A stretch of DNA of 64,000 nucleotides from NCBI GenBank assembly GCA_903877125.1, contig CAIRCM010000211.1:43686-107685 (forward strand), given 5' to 3'. The notes beneath the pieces are model-generated. The model was not told where the DNA came from. It searched no databases and saw only the letters and a list, made by a program, of their open reading frames with translations. The position numbers were made by a program, and so were the translations under genes. Of this stretch, positions 51,056 to 60,839 are shown piece by piece (positions within the stretch are counted from its first letter, which is position 1; the number at the start of each line of letters is the position of its first letter). This DNA is from an uncultured Acetobacteraceae bacterium. Its GTDB lineage: Bacteria; Pseudomonadota; Alphaproteobacteria; Acetobacterales; Acetobacteraceae.

Positions 51056-51924
51056 ACCGTCGGCACGCCGTCCGTGACCGTCGTGCGCCTCAGGTCCCTG
51101 GGGTAGACGGAATCGTCGTAGGGCCGGGCGCGGTGCATCGTGGTTCGGTTGTCCCACATAACGAGATCGCCTTTGCGCCACTTGTGACTATAGACAAACT
51201 CCCGCTGCGTGGCGTGTTCGGTCAGTTCGCGCAGCAGCATTTGCGCCTCCGGCACTGGCCAGCCCTCTATCCGCCCGGCATGCGAGGACAGAAAAAGCGA
51301 CTTCCGGCCGGTCTTGCGATGCGTCCGCACCAATCGCTGGCGCACAGGCGCGAAGGCTTGCAGCTCGGTTTCGGTGAAAGGAATACCCAGCGCACCCTTG
51401 GAGAAGATGCGGCTGTGCTCGCAGATCAAATTCTCAATCCGAGCCTTGGTTTTCGCGTCAAGCATGTCGTAGGCGGCGCGCATGTCGGCGAATTGGGTGT
51501 CGCCGCCGTCGGGTGGCAGGACGTGTGCGTTGAGCAATGAGTATCGCGCGGGAATGTGCATGTAGCTGCTGTCGCTGTGCCAAAGCTGATTGCCAAGCCC
51601 GGACAGGCGCTTGCGGTCGTCGCGCGCCAGGATCGATCCGTCCGGCCCGAGGTTGGAGATATCGGCGATCCCCGCGTCGGCGATGCGCGCACCGCCGGCC
51701 GCCTGTATTTGGGTATAGGGTGGCTCCTGCTCGCCGAAATTCAGGGTGAAGGCGGTTTGCTGAGCGGTGGTCAGCGGTTCGCCCTGCCGGAACACCAGCA
51801 CGGCGTATTTGTCCATGCCGGCGTCGATCGCGGCGACTTCTTCGGGGGAGAGAGGCCGGGAAATGTCGATGCCGGAGCATTCGGCGGCGATGACGGGATG
51901 CAGCGGGGTGAAGGTCGGGGTCAT
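51052..51924 (-). CDS. TauD/TfdA-family Fe(II)/2-oxoglutarate dioxygenase
   Basis: A 290-residue dioxygenase. The iron facial triad is visible as QLWHSDSSYMHIP (His and Asp near 115-120) and TTMHRARPYDD (distal His near 265), with the 2-oxoglutarate Arg in RDLRRTTVTD. It begins MTPTFTPLHPVIAAECSGID as in TfdA-like enzymes. It could hydroxylate sulfonates, aryloxy acids or other carboxylates. It is flanked by a TRAP binding protein and an alcohol dehydrogenase, consistent with catabolism. Confidence 0.9.
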   Translation of the reverse strand: MTPTFTPLHPVIAAECSGIDISRPLSPEEVAAIDAGMDKYAVLVFRQGEPLTTAQQTAFTLNFGEQEPPYTQIQAAGGARIADAGIADISNLGPDGSILARDDRKRLSGLGNQLWHSDSSYMHIPARYSLLNAHVLPPDGGDTQFADMRAAYDMLDAKTKARIENLICEHSRIFSKGALGIPFTETELQAFAPVRQRLVRTHRKTGRKSLFLSSHAGRIEGWPVPEAQMLLRELTEHATQREFVYSHKWRKGDLVMWDNRTTMHRARPYDDSVYPRDLRRTTVTDGVPTV

Positions 51925-52058
51925 GGACGATGTCCCTTTCGGTGTTTCGCGACAAGCTAACAGCCCGATGCCGCCGCCGTCACGCCGCGGGAACCCGCTT
52001 CCCCCGCCCGCGAAATCCCGGCTAAGGTTGTCCGGAACGCAGCAAGACGGAGGAAACC

Positions 52059-53111
52059 ATGCGCGGTGTCGTGTTTACCGGGGAAAAAGACCTCGAAATC
52101 ATGACCTTCCCGGACCCAACCCCCGGCCCGGGGGAGGTGGTGCTCGAAATGAAGGCCTCCGGCATGTGCGGGTCCGACCTGCACCAATACCGCCGGCCGA
52201 AGGGTGTGGCTCGTAACGCCACTGGCCTGCCGGCCAATCCCGACCCGGTGATCGCGGGGCATGAGCCCTGCGGCGTGGTCGTCGCGGTCGGTTCGGGAGT
52301 CCCGGAAGGGCAGGCCAAGATCGGCGACCGGATGATGTGCCACCACTATCAGGGTTGCACCCAATGCGGACATTGCCGGTCGGGCTGGCAGCAGCTTTGC
52401 CAGGAAGTGCCGGTCAAGGTGTACGGCAGCAACTCGCATGGCGGGCATGCCAAGTATCTGAAGGTCCCAGCCAACACGATGGTGCCCCTGCACGAAGCGC
52501 TTTCCTTCTCCGCCGGTGCCGCCATTTCCTGCGGGTCCGGCACGGCCTATGGCGCCTTGCGCCGGATGAACATCTCCGGCCGCGATACCATCGCGATCTA
52601 TGGCCAGGGCCCGGTGGGTCTCGCGGCGACACAGTTTGCCAAAGCCATGGGTGCTCGGGTCATCGCGTTGGATATCAGCCCGCAACGGCTGGAACGGGCA
52701 AAGGAATTCGGTGCCGATGAAGTCATCAATCCCGGCAGCAACGATCCCGTCGCCGCGATCAAGGATCTGACGCACGGCAAATACGCCGATCTCGCGCTGG
52801 ACACCTCGTCCAACCCGGAAGCGCGTGCCAACGCCATCAAATCCACCAAGGTATGGGGCACGATGTGCTTCGTCGGCGAAGGCGGTCACGTCGACATCGA
52901 CGTCAGCCCGATGCTGCTGCGCCGGCAGATGACCATCGTCGGGTCCTGGACCTTCTCCAACATCATCCAGGCCGAGTGCGCGCAGTTCTGCGTCGATCGC
53001 AACGTCGATGTGGACAAGCTGTTCACCCACACCTGGACGCTGGATCAGGCCGAGGAAGCCTACAAGCTGTTCGACAAGCAGGCGGACGGCAAGGGCGTCT
53101 TTCTGATTTGA
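52059..53111 (+). CDS. zinc-dependent alcohol dehydrogenase (MDR family)
   Basis: A 350-residue medium-chain dehydrogenase. The catalytic zinc ligands appear in ASGMCGSDLHQY (Cys near 37) and IAGHEPCGVVV. The structural zinc motif is CTQCGHCRSGWQQLC (near 100-114). The NAD site is IAIYGQGPVGLAATQFAKAM (near 174-193). It oxidises or reduces a secondary alcohol or sugar acid, of the threonine/sorbitol-dehydrogenase type. Its TGA overlaps the TTG start of the class II aldolase, so the two act in sequence, for example oxidation then retro-aldol cleavage or decarboxylation. Confidence 0.88.
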   Translation: MRGVVFTGEKDLEIMTFPDPTPGPGEVVLEMKASGMCGSDLHQYRRPKGVARNATGLPANPDPVIAGHEPCGVVVAVGSGVPEGQAKIGDRMMCHHYQGCTQCGHCRSGWQQLCQEVPVKVYGSNSHGGHAKYLKVPANTMVPLHEALSFSAGAAISCGSGTAYGALRRMNISGRDTIAIYGQGPVGLAATQFAKAMGARVIALDISPQRLERAKEFGADEVINPGSNDPVAAIKDLTHGKYADLALDTSSNPEARANAIKSTKVWGTMCFVGEGGHVDIDVSPMLLRRQMTIVGSWTFSNIIQAECAQFCVDRNVDVDKLFTHTWTLDQAEEAYKLFDKQADGKGVFLI

Positions 53112-53755
53112 AAACCGCCGAGGCGCGCGAAGCGGTCGCCGCGGCGTACCGGGAACTCGGTCGCCGCGGACTGATCGTCGGCAGTGCCGGCAACGTCAGC
53201 GTCCGCACACGCAAGGGCATGGCGATCACGCCGTCCGGGGGCAACCCGGATCGCGCCCGGCCGAGCGATGTGGTGCCGGTGACGCTGGAAGGGGTGGCCT
53301 CGGGCGACGGCACCCCGTCCAGCGAATGGGCCATGCACGCGGCGATCTACAAGACGAAACCGGACGCTGGATGCATCGTGCACACGCATGCGGACGCGTG
53401 CACCGCCTTGGCCTGTCTGAACGAAGGCCTGCCGCCGTTCCACTACATGGTTCTGGCGTTTGGGGGTGGGGATGTGCGTTGTGCCCCGTATGTCACGTTC
53501 GGCACGCAGGCGCTGGCCGATCTGGCAGCGGACGCCTTGATCGATCGCACGGCGTGTCTGTTGGCCAATCACGGCATGATCGTGTGCGGGCGCGACGTGG
53601 CCGGCGCGATGTCCAACGCAGTCCTGCTGGAGACACTGTGCCGGCAATATCTGTTGGCCCGTTCCGCCGGCACCCCGCGCTTGCGGAACGATGAGGATAT
53701 CGCTGCCGCCCGCGAACGCTTCAAATCCTACGGACCCCAGCCGAACAGGAAATAG
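53108..53755 (+). CDS. class II aldolase/decarboxylase-like protein
   Basis: A 215-residue class II aldolase/adducin fold. It has GRRGLIVGSAGNVSVRTRKG (near 17-36), an acidic residue in TPSSEWAMHAAIY, zinc ligands in IVHTHADAC and ANHGMIVCGRD. No ATG precedes the domain. TTG 53108 overlaps the dehydrogenase stop (TTGA) and gives the normal family length, so coupled non-ATG initiation is proposed. With the MDR dehydrogenase and the PNPOx-like protein it probably forms one catabolic operon. Confidence 0.8.
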   Translation: MKTAEAREAVAAAYRELGRRGLIVGSAGNVSVRTRKGMAITPSGGNPDRARPSDVVPVTLEGVASGDGTPSSEWAMHAAIYKTKPDAGCIVHTHADACTALACLNEGLPPFHYMVLAFGGGDVRCAPYVTFGTQALADLAADALIDRTACLLANHGMIVCGRDVAGAMSNAVLLETLCRQYLLARSAGTPRLRNDEDIAAARERFKSYGPQPNRK

Positions 53756-53758
53756 ACC

Positions 53759-54370
53759 ATGTCCAGCGAACGTCCATTCTACCATGATGGAATGCGGGAG
53801 TGGCAAAACCGGTTCGATGGCGTGCGGGTCGCCGATGCGTTGGAAAAACACCGTATCCGACACGATTTCTGGGATGCGGATCGGGCGCTGATCGAGAGCA
53901 CGCCGTTTTTCTTCATCGCGACATCGTTTGGTGAATTCACCGATTGCAGCATGAAATCGGGCATGCCGGGATTTGTCAAAATCGTGGATACCGGGACGAT
54001 CGAATATCCGGAATACGACGGCAATTCGATGTATCGCACGCTGGGCAACATCGCCCGCAACCCCAATGTCGGTCTGCTGTTCGTCAAATTCGATGGCGCC
54101 ACGTTACGGGTGCGCGCCAGCGGCCGGGCCACGATCCTGGACGACGGCGGGGCGTTGGCCCGTCATCATGGCGCGAAGGTCGTGGTGCGCATCGTGTGCG
54201 AACTATACTCGAATTGCGTCAGATCGGTGCATAATCTGACCACCGGCGAATTGTCGCCGTATTTGCCGGCGGAGAATCATGTGCCGCCGGCACCGGAATG
54301 GAAAAGCCGCGATTATATTCGCGACATCCTGCCAAAAAACGATCCCCATGCGGGTAAACAGGGAGACTAG
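53759..54370 (+). CDS. pyridoxamine 5'-phosphate oxidase-like flavin-binding protein
   Basis: A 203-residue PNPOx-like split-barrel protein. A flavin site is suggested by FFFIATSFGEFTDCSMKSGM (near 44-63), FVKIVDTGTIEYPEYDGNSM and NPNVGLLFVKFDG. It could bind FMN or F420 and reduce or detoxify a small molecule. It starts three bases after the aldolase stop and four bases separate its stop from the following binding-protein gene, so it is in the same operon. Confidence 0.78.
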   Translation: MSSERPFYHDGMREWQNRFDGVRVADALEKHRIRHDFWDADRALIESTPFFFIATSFGEFTDCSMKSGMPGFVKIVDTGTIEYPEYDGNSMYRTLGNIARNPNVGLLFVKFDGATLRVRASGRATILDDGGALARHHGAKVVVRIVCELYSNCVRSVHNLTTGELSPYLPAENHVPPAPEWKSRDYIRDILPKNDPHAGKQGD

Positions 54371-54374
54371 GATC

Positions 54375-55595
54375 ATGAAGAGACGTTCCATTATCGCGGC
54401 TGGCCTCGCCGCGCCGCTTTTGTCCCGCCGATCCTTCGCGCAGCAAAAGCCGATCCGGGTCGGGGTGCTGACCGACATGGCCGGTGCCTATGCCGCGAAT
54501 ACGGGCAAGGGATCGGTCACCGGCGCGCAACTCGCGGTCGAGGATTTCGCGAAATCGCATCCCTCCATCAAGGTGGAGCTGGTATCGGCCGACCTGCAGC
54601 TGAAACCCGACGTGGCGCTGGCGATCGCCAAGGGCTGGTATGCGAATGAGGGTGTGGACCTGATCACCGATGTGCCGCTGTCCTCGGCCGCGTTCGCGAT
54701 CGGCGATCTGGCGAAATCGCTGGACAAGGTGGCGATTTTCACTGGGGGCGCGTCCGCCGATATCACCGGAGGGCATTGCGGGCCGAACCATATGCACTGG
54801 TGCTACGATACCTGGTCGATGCCGCACGGCGTGGTCGCGGCCACCGTCAAGGAGGGTGGCGACAGCTGGTTTTTCATCACCGCCGACTATGCCTTCGGTC
54901 ACGCGCTGCAAAGCGACGCCGCCGGTTTTGTCACGGCTGGAGGCGGCAAGGTGCTGGGTCAGGCGCTGGCGCCGTTCCCCGGCACGACGGATTTTTCGTC
55001 CTTTATCGTGCAGGCGCGGGCCAGCGGGGCGAAGGTTCTCGGGTTGGCGAACGGGGGCGGCGATACGGTCAACTGCATCAAGCAGGCCGCCGAGTTCGGT
55101 CTGATCAAGGGGGGCATGAAGGTCGCCGGTATGCTGGTGCTGTTGCATGACGTCCATGGCATGGGGCTGGAGGCCGCGCAGGGCGTTTCGCTCACCGAAC
55201 CGTTCTATTGGGACTTGAACGCCGGCACGCGGGCCTTCGCGCAACGCTTCGCGAAGCTGATGCCCGGCAACATGCCGGGGTCGGTGCACGCGGCGCAATA
55301 CTCCTGCGTGCTGAATTATTTGCAGGCGGTCGCGGCGGTCGGGGTCGACAAGGCGAAGGCCAGCGGCAAGGCGGTGGTCGATCACATTAAAGCGACGCCG
55401 ACCGACGACGCGCTGTTTGGCAAGGGCGCGGTCCGAGCGGACGGGCGGAAGATCCACGACATGCATCTGTTCGAGGTGAAAAGCCCCGCGCAGTCCAAAT
55501 CGCCGTGGGATTACTATGTCCACAAGCGCGTGATTCCGGCCGCGGAAGCGTTCCGTCCGTTGAGCGAGGGGAAATGCCCTCTGATCAAGGTGTGA
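54375..55595 (+). CDS. LivK-type ABC substrate-binding protein
   Basis: A 406-residue periplasmic binding protein. It has a Tat-like N-terminus (MKRRSIIAAGLAAPLLSRRS) followed by QKPIRVGVLTDMAGAYAANT. Core features are DLITDVPLSSAAFAIGDLAK, ADYAFGHALQSDAAGFV and TDFSSFIVQARASGAKVLGL. It takes up amino acids, amides or aromatic acids; the cognate permease genes are absent. It is the last gene of the dehydrogenase-aldolase operon. A hairpin lies just after its stop. Confidence 0.87.
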   Translation: MKRRSIIAAGLAAPLLSRRSFAQQKPIRVGVLTDMAGAYAANTGKGSVTGAQLAVEDFAKSHPSIKVELVSADLQLKPDVALAIAKGWYANEGVDLITDVPLSSAAFAIGDLAKSLDKVAIFTGGASADITGGHCGPNHMHWCYDTWSMPHGVVAATVKEGGDSWFFITADYAFGHALQSDAAGFVTAGGGKVLGQALAPFPGTTDFSSFIVQARASGAKVLGLANGGGDTVNCIKQAAEFGLIKGGMKVAGMLVLLHDVHGMGLEAAQGVSLTEPFYWDLNAGTRAFAQRFAKLMPGNMPGSVHAAQYSCVLNYLQAVAAVGVDKAKASGKAVVDHIKATPTDDALFGKGAVRADGRKIHDMHLFEVKSPAQSKSPWDYYVHKRVIPAAEAFRPLSEGKCPLIKV

Positions 55596-55600
55596 TGTCG

Positions 55601-55639
55601 ACCGCCCTAAACGATAATTTCTCAGTCGTTTTGGGCGGT
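55601..55639. terminator. hairpin between convergent genes, likely bidirectional terminator
   Basis: ACCGCCCTAAACGA (55601-55614) and TCGTTTTGGGCGGT (55626-55639) pair with one mismatch over 14 bp around an 11-base loop. It sits in the 46-bp gap between two convergent stops. T-runs are weak on both sides. Confidence 0.55.
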
Positions 55640-55641
55640 TC

Positions 55642-57087
55642 TCATGCGCGGGGGGCTTTCGCCGCCGTCTTGTGTCGCTCCCGCAGGTACTGGAAGAATT
55701 CCACACCTTCGCGCAGCCGGCGCTTCATCATCTGCGGGCTGCGCACCATTTCCCCAACGATCGAGGCGATCTTGGGTGCGCGGAAATAGAACCGTTTATA
55801 AAACGTCTCGACGTTATCGAAAATTTCGGTGTGCGATAGATGTGGATAGTGCAGCGGCGCGATCTGAATCCCGCTGTCGTCCACCAGCTCCGCGTGGTTC
55901 GCGTCGAGCCAGCCGTTCTCTAATGCCTGCTTGTATAGGAACGTGCCGGGATAGGGTGCGGCCAGCGAGACCTGGATCGTGTGCGGGTTGATCTCGGTCG
56001 CGAATTTGATCGTTTCCTCGATCGTCTCCTTCGTCTCGCCGGGCAGGCCCATGATGAAGGTGCCGTGGATTTTGATACCGAGCGCGTGGCAATCCTTGGT
56101 GAATTGCTTCGCGACCTCGATCCGCATGCCCTTCTTGATGTTGTGCAGGATCTGCTGATTGCCGCTTTCATAGCCGACCAGCAGCAGGCGCAGCCCGTTG
56201 TCGCGCAGCACCTTCAGCGTCGCATAGGGCACATTGGCCTTCGCATTGCAGGACCAGGTCACACCCATTTTGCCGAGTTCCTTGGCGATCGCCTCGGCGC
56301 GCGGCAAATTGTCGGTGAAGGTGTCGTCGTCGAAGAAGAACTCCCGCACCTGCGGCCAATACGATTTCGCCAGCCGGATTTCCTCGGCGACATGGCCGGG
56401 GGAGCGGACGCGGTAGTTATGCCCGCCCACTGTCTGCGGCCACAGGCAGAAGGTGCAGCGCGATTTGCAGCCCCGGCCCGTGTACAGCGACACATACGGG
56501 TGCATCAGATAGCCGATGAAATAGTCCTCGATCCGCAAGTCGCGCTTGTAGACTTCGGTCACGAACGGCAGTTGGTCCATATCCTCCAGGATCGCGCGGT
56601 CCTTGTTATGGACGATCACCCCGGCATTGATGCGGAAGGAGATACCGTCGACGGCCGAGAAATCCCGCCCTTCGGCGATTTCCTTGATCGTGAAGTCGAA
56701 CTCGTTGCGTGCGACGAAGTCGATCGGCGCGCCCTGCGCGAGGCTTTCGGCCGGCTGCACCGCGACCTTCGCGCCGACCATCCCGATCTTCAGCGACGGG
56801 TTTACCGCCTTCAGCGCCGCGGCGACCTTCACGTCCGACGCGAAGGATGGGGTGGAGGTGTGGATCACGCACAGTTCGTAATCGCGTGCCTGCTTCGTCA
56901 CCGCGTCCAACCCGATCCGGGCGGGCGGGGCATCGATCAGTTTGCTGCCCGGCACCAAAGCGGCGGGTTGCGCAAGCCAGGTGGGGAACCAGAAGGACTT
57001 GATCTCCCGCTTCGCCTGATAGCGCGAACCGGCGCCACCATCGAATCCGTCGAACGAAGGCGGTTGCAGGAAAAGGGTCTTCATCAT
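55642..57087 (-). CDS. hpnJ: hopanoid radical SAM protein HpnJ
   Basis: A 481-residue B12-binding-like plus radical-SAM protein. The 4Fe-4S motif is GRGCKSRCTFCLWPQ (Cys207, 211, 214). It shows FFFDDDTFTDNLPRAEAIAK and LLVGYESGNQQILHNIKKGM as in HpnJ. HpnJ converts the amino-sugar-bearing bacteriohopanetetrol to its cyclitol ether. ATG 57087 overlaps the hpnI stop in ATGA. A long frame extending to 58071 is antisense to hpnI and discarded. The deacetylase HpnK expected between HpnI and HpnJ in the pathway is not in the window. Confidence 0.93.
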   Translation of the reverse strand: MMKTLFLQPPSFDGFDGGAGSRYQAKREIKSFWFPTWLAQPAALVPGSKLIDAPPARIGLDAVTKQARDYELCVIHTSTPSFASDVKVAAALKAVNPSLKIGMVGAKVAVQPAESLAQGAPIDFVARNEFDFTIKEIAEGRDFSAVDGISFRINAGVIVHNKDRAILEDMDQLPFVTEVYKRDLRIEDYFIGYLMHPYVSLYTGRGCKSRCTFCLWPQTVGGHNYRVRSPGHVAEEIRLAKSYWPQVREFFFDDDTFTDNLPRAEAIAKELGKMGVTWSCNAKANVPYATLKVLRDNGLRLLLVGYESGNQQILHNIKKGMRIEVAKQFTKDCHALGIKIHGTFIMGLPGETKETIEETIKFATEINPHTIQVSLAAPYPGTFLYKQALENGWLDANHAELVDDSGIQIAPLHYPHLSHTEIFDNVETFYKRFYFRAPKIASIVGEMVRSPQMMKRRLREGVEFFQYLRERHKTAAKAPRA

Positions 57088-58268
57088 CGCGTGTGCAATC
57101 CCTTGGCGGGCTGAGAAGAAGGTGATGTAGCGTCGTACCCCGCCGCATGCATCGTGTGCCCCCGCCAGTCCACCGATTTTCCGGCATGGCTGGCGAGCAT
57201 CGTCGCGACCGAGAGCAACTCTCGCAGCGGCAGAAGCCCTACCGTGGCCGGAAATGCAAGCATTTCCAGCTTCGGCGCCAGAGCTGCGTCGATGCCTGTG
57301 GCCGCGGCGGCACGCACGACCCAGGCCAGGCAGAACAGCCCGGCCGCCCATATCGCGCCACCCGAGACGGCGAACGCGACCAGCGCCCAAAAGATCGGGT
57401 ATTGCAGCACCGACAGCGCAAACGCGCCGGGCACGAGCGCTCGGATGGTCCGAGCCCAGCGGAGTTCGTGGCGAAACAGCGCGGCGAAGCTGGTTTCGGG
57501 CACCGTTGTCTCGACAACCGTGCCGGCAAGCCGCACCTCCAGCCCAAGCCCGCACACCAACTGTCCGAGGACATTGTCGTCGGCCAGATGATCCACCAGG
57601 GCATGCAGACCGCCGATGCGTGTCAGCGTATCCCGCCGCAGGCACATTGTCCCGCCCAGGCAGTCCTGCCGCCCCATCGCCCGCGCCAGCAACGCACCGG
57701 GAAGAAAGCCATGCGTGATCTGCGACGCGCCCAGCAACGCCGGGAGGCAGACTGTCGCGGGCCGCCCGACATAAAGCGTCGTGACCAATCCCGCGCCGGG
57801 GGCCGACAGGCCGGCCGCGAGGTCGGCGAGGTAGTCGGGCCGGACATGCAAATCGGAATCCGCAATCGCCAGTACATCGTGTTTGGCGGCCGGATACATG
57901 TTGATCAGGTTGCCGACCTTGCGGTTCGGCCCATGCTGCGCGGTGTCGACGATCACGGCGATGTCGCACTTCGGGAACCTGGCGCGCAGGCGTTCGACCA
58001 CGGGAAGGGCGCTGTCGTTGGGATACTGGACGCCGAAGACGATCTGATAGGTCGGATAGTCCTGCTGGCAAAGCGTCGTCAGAGCTTGCTCCAACAGCGG
58101 TTCATCGCCATGCAGCGGCTTCAGCACCGTCATCGGCGGGCGGAACAGCGACGAAGTCGGCGGTTGGGCGGCAAACCGGACCGTCGCGATCCACCCAGCC
58201 ACGGCCTGCGCGATCCCAATGGCCGACAGGATGGCGGCGACGATCGCCAGCGCGCCCGTGATGGCCAA
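57084..58268 (-). CDS. hpnI: hopanoid glycosyltransferase HpnI
   Basis: A 394-residue GT2/GT21-like processive-type transferase. A hydrophobic N-terminal helix (LAIVAAILSAIGIAQAVAGW) is followed by PPMTVLKPLHGDEPLLEQAL, NDSALPVVERLRARFP, AIADSDLHVRPDYL, DHLADDNVLG and the RxxRW motif RHELRWARTIR. Two or three C-terminal helices follow. HpnI adds N-acetylglucosamine to bacteriohopanetetrol. No ATG fits; TTG 58268, five bases after the hpnM-like stop, or CTG 58277, overlapping that stop, are the likely starts. Longer frames cut through the upstream gene. Confidence 0.88.
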   Translation of the reverse strand: MAITGALAIVAAILSAIGIAQAVAGWIATVRFAAQPPTSSLFRPPMTVLKPLHGDEPLLEQALTTLCQQDYPTYQIVFGVQYPNDSALPVVERLRARFPKCDIAVIVDTAQHGPNRKVGNLINMYPAAKHDVLAIADSDLHVRPDYLADLAAGLSAPGAGLVTTLYVGRPATVCLPALLGASQITHGFLPGALLARAMGRQDCLGGTMCLRRDTLTRIGGLHALVDHLADDNVLGQLVCGLGLEVRLAGTVVETTVPETSFAALFRHELRWARTIRALVPGAFALSVLQYPIFWALVAFAVSGGAIWAAGLFCLAWVVRAAAATGIDAALAPKLEMLAFPATVGLLPLRELLSVATMLASHAGKSVDWRGHTMHAAGYDATSPSSQPAKGLHTR

Positions 58269-58273
58269 GCGGC

Positions 58274-58891
58274 TCAGGCCCCGATCGTGCCGCCGGACAA
58301 ATGCGCGACTTTCCGCTTCAGACTCGTGATCAAATCCGTCGCGTCGCCATGCGCCAGCAGCGACCGGAAGTCCGAACGCTGGACCGCGACACGGCTGATG
58401 GTTCCATCCGCGAGGACGTCGGTGATGCGCCAACCGGCATCCGACGATTCCATCACGTAGTCGAGCCGGATCGGCTCGCCATTCCCGGAGACGATGCGGG
58501 TTTGTACGGCCTGGTTGTTGCCGACCACGCGGGTATCCGGCATCACCTCGAACTTCTCACCTTCATACTTGTCGAAGTTCGCGACGAAGCTTGCGATGGT
58601 GAAGGCGCGAAACGCGTCCATCAGTTCCTTGCGTGTCGCTTCGTTGAAGCTGGTCCAGCGCGGGCCAACCGATACGCGCAGCACGCTGGTCAGGTCGTAG
58701 ACGCGGTCGATCACCGGCGCCAGGGTTTGGAAGCGGGTTGGAAATGGAGTCGATGGCCCCAAGCGCATCAGCGATTCCAGCGCGGCGTAGAGGTCGACGA
58801 TGGGCTTGCGGATCGCCGCGGTGTCCTGCGCCCGCGCGCCAACCGGCAGGAGGACAATCGCCGTTGCAAAGAATTTGCGGCGGGATATCAC
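58274..58891 (-). CDS. hpnM: HpnM-like (MlaC/Ttg2D family) periplasmic protein
   Basis: A 205-residue secreted protein with a Tat-like N-terminus ([20 protein letters not shown]) and an MlaC-type lipid-binding fold. Typical segments are [40 protein letters not shown] and [20 protein letters not shown]. MlaC proteins shuttle phospholipids between membranes; HpnM is the version linked to hopanoid genes and may carry hopanoids. It overlaps the dxs stop in ATGA. Confidence 0.82.
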   Translation of the reverse strand: MISRRKFFATAIVLLPVGARAQDTAAIRKPIVDLYAALESLMRLGPSTPFPTRFQTLAPVIDRVYDLTSVLRVSVGPRWTSFNEATRKELMDAFRAFTIASFVANFDKYEGEKFEVMPDTRVVGNNQAVQTRIVSGNGEPIRLDYVMESSDAGWRITDVLADGTISRVAVQRSDFRSLLAHGDATDLITSLKRKVAHLSGGTIGA

Positions 58892-60822
58892 GCCAGAACG
58901 GCCTGCTTGACCGTCGTGAGGCCCAGCGCATTCAGGGCCGTCGTCACGATATCCCGAGCGGTGAGGCCGGCCGCGGCGATCTGTTTGGCTTGGGAGTCGT
59001 GGTCGAGATACACATCCGGCAGCACCATCGGCCGGACCTTCAAGCCGTTATCCAGCAGTCCCTTCCAGGACAGGTGGTGCAGCACCGCCGACCCGAAGCC
59101 GCCGATCGAGCCTTCTTCGATGGTGATCAGCACCTCGTGATGGCGGGCGAGTTGCTCGATCATCGCGGTATCCAGCGGTTTGACGAAGCGCGCATCGGCG
59201 ACCGTGCAGGTCAGGCCACGTGCTGCGAGCTCGTCGGCCGCTTTCATCGCCTCGGCCAGACGCGGGCCGAGGGACAGGATCGCGATGCTCGAACCCTCCC
59301 GCATGACGCGTCCCTTGCCGAGGGCGAGGATTTCGCCGGTGGTCGGCAGCACCACACCCGTACCCTCGCCCCGCGGATAACGGAAGGCGCTCGGGCGGTC
59401 GTCGATCGCCGCGGCGGTCGCGACGGTGTGCATCAGCTCCGCCTCGTCCGACGGCGCCATGATGACGATGCCGGGCAGGCAGTTCAGGAAGGCGATGTCG
59501 AAGCTGCCGGCATGGGTGGCGCCGTCGTTGCCGACCAGGCCCGCCCGGTCCATCGCAAAGCGGACCGGCAGGTTCTGGATCGACACGTCATGCACGAGCT
59601 GGTCGTAGCCGCGCTGTAGAAAGGTCGAATAGATCGCGCAGAACGGTTTGAACCCCTCGGTCGCCATGCCCGCTGCGAAGGTCACCGCATGCTGCTCGGC
59701 GATCCCAACGTCGAAGGTGCGGTCGGGGAAGGCCTTGGCGAAGCGATCGAGGCCGGTGCCGGACGGCATGGCGGCGGTGATCGCGACGATGTTGGGGTCT
59801 TTTCGCGCCTCGGCGATCAGGGCGTCGGTGAACACCTTGGTATAAGACGGCGGACCCGGCGGGGCCTTGGCCTGTTCGCCGGTGACGACATTGAACTTTG
59901 AAACGGCGTGGTGCTTGTCGGCCGATGCCTCGGCGTGCACGTAGCCCTTGCCCTTCTGGGTGATGACATGCACCAGGATGGGGCCAGTCTCGTCGGCTTC
60001 ACGCACGTTGCGCAGGACGGGCAGCAGATGGTCCAGATTGTGGCCGTCGATCGGGCCGACATAGTAGAAGCCCAGCTCCTCGAACAGCGTGCCACCGGTC
60101 AGGATACCGCGGGCGTATTCCTCGGCGCGGCCCAGCGTGCGCTCGATCCCCTTGGGGAAGCGCTTGGCCATTTTGGAGCCGAGTTCGCGCAGGCTCAGAA
60201 AGCTGCGGGACGACATCAGCCGCGACAGATAGGCGCTCATGGCGCCGACCGGCGGGGCAATCGACATGTCGTTGTCGTTCAGTACCACGATCAGGCGGGA
60301 GTGGCGGGCCCCGGCGTTGTTCATCGCCTCGTAGGCCATGCCGGCGCTCATGGAGCCATCGCCGATCACGGCGACAACATTGCGATCGTCTTTTTCGCCG
60401 CGAGCATTCTTCAGGTCCCGCGCCACCGCCATGCCGAGACCGGCGGAAATGGAGGTCGAGGAATGGGCCGCGCCGAATGGGTCGTACTCGCTCTCGCTGC
60501 GGCGGGTGAAGCCGGACAGGCCGCCGCCCTGGCGCAGGGTGCGGATACGGTCCCGCCGCCCGGTCAGAATCTTGTGCGGGTAGGCCTGATGCCCGACGTC
60601 CCAGATCAGGCGATCGCGCGGGGTGTCGAAAATCGCATGCAGTGCGACTGTCAGCTCCACCACGCCCAGGGAGGCGCCGAGGTGCCCGCCGGTGACAGAG
60701 ACCGCGTCGATCGTCTCCCTGCGCAGTTCGTCGGCCAGCTCCCGCAACTGCTCGTGCGAGAAATTGCGCATGTCGGCCGGAAATTTTACTCTATCCAGCA
60801 GGGGTGTTTGCACCGGGCTCAT
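58888..60822 (-). CDS. dxs: 1-deoxy-D-xylulose-5-phosphate synthase
   Basis: A full-length (644 aa) DXS, first step of the MEP isoprenoid pathway, from pyruvate and glyceraldehyde 3-phosphate with thiamine diphosphate. It shows [16 protein letters not shown] (about 76-91), the ThDP motif [18 protein letters not shown] and the transketolase-like [20 protein letters not shown]. The C-terminal domain has [20 protein letters not shown]. It lies 17 bp after ispA and overlaps hpnM, tying precursor supply to hopanoid synthesis. Confidence 0.97.
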   Translation of the reverse strand: MSPVQTPLLDRVKFPADMRNFSHEQLRELADELRRETIDAVSVTGGHLGASLGVVELTVALHAIFDTPRDRLIWDVGHQAYPHKILTGRRDRIRTLRQGGGLSGFTRRSESEYDPFGAAHSSTSISAGLGMAVARDLKNARGEKDDRNVVAVIGDGSMSAGMAYEAMNNAGARHSRLIVVLNDNDMSIAPPVGAMSAYLSRLMSSRSFLSLRELGSKMAKRFPKGIERTLGRAEEYARGILTGGTLFEELGFYYVGPIDGHNLDHLLPVLRNVREADETGPILVHVITQKGKGYVHAEASADKHHAVSKFNVVTGEQAKAPPGPPSYTKVFTDALIAEARKDPNIVAITAAMPSGTGLDRFAKAFPDRTFDVGIAEQHAVTFAAGMATEGFKPFCAIYSTFLQRGYDQLVHDVSIQNLPVRFAMDRAGLVGNDGATHAGSFDIAFLNCLPGIVIMAPSDEAELMHTVATAAAIDDRPSAFRYPRGEGTGVVLPTTGEILALGKGRVMREGSSIAILSLGPRLAEAMKAADELAARGLTCTVADARFVKPLDTAMIEQLARHHEVLITIEEGSIGGFGSAVLHHLSWKGLLDNGLKVRPMVLPDVYLDHDSQAKQIAAAGLTARDIVTTALNALGLTTVKQAVLA

Positions 60823-60839
60823 GTGTTTTCGCTCACTGC

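Noticed and set aside
55642..58071. An 809-codon frame suggesting a fusion with HpnJ
   Set aside because: The N-terminal extension is the out-of-frame reading of hpnI. The ATGA overlap at 57084-57087 gives a normal HpnJ start.
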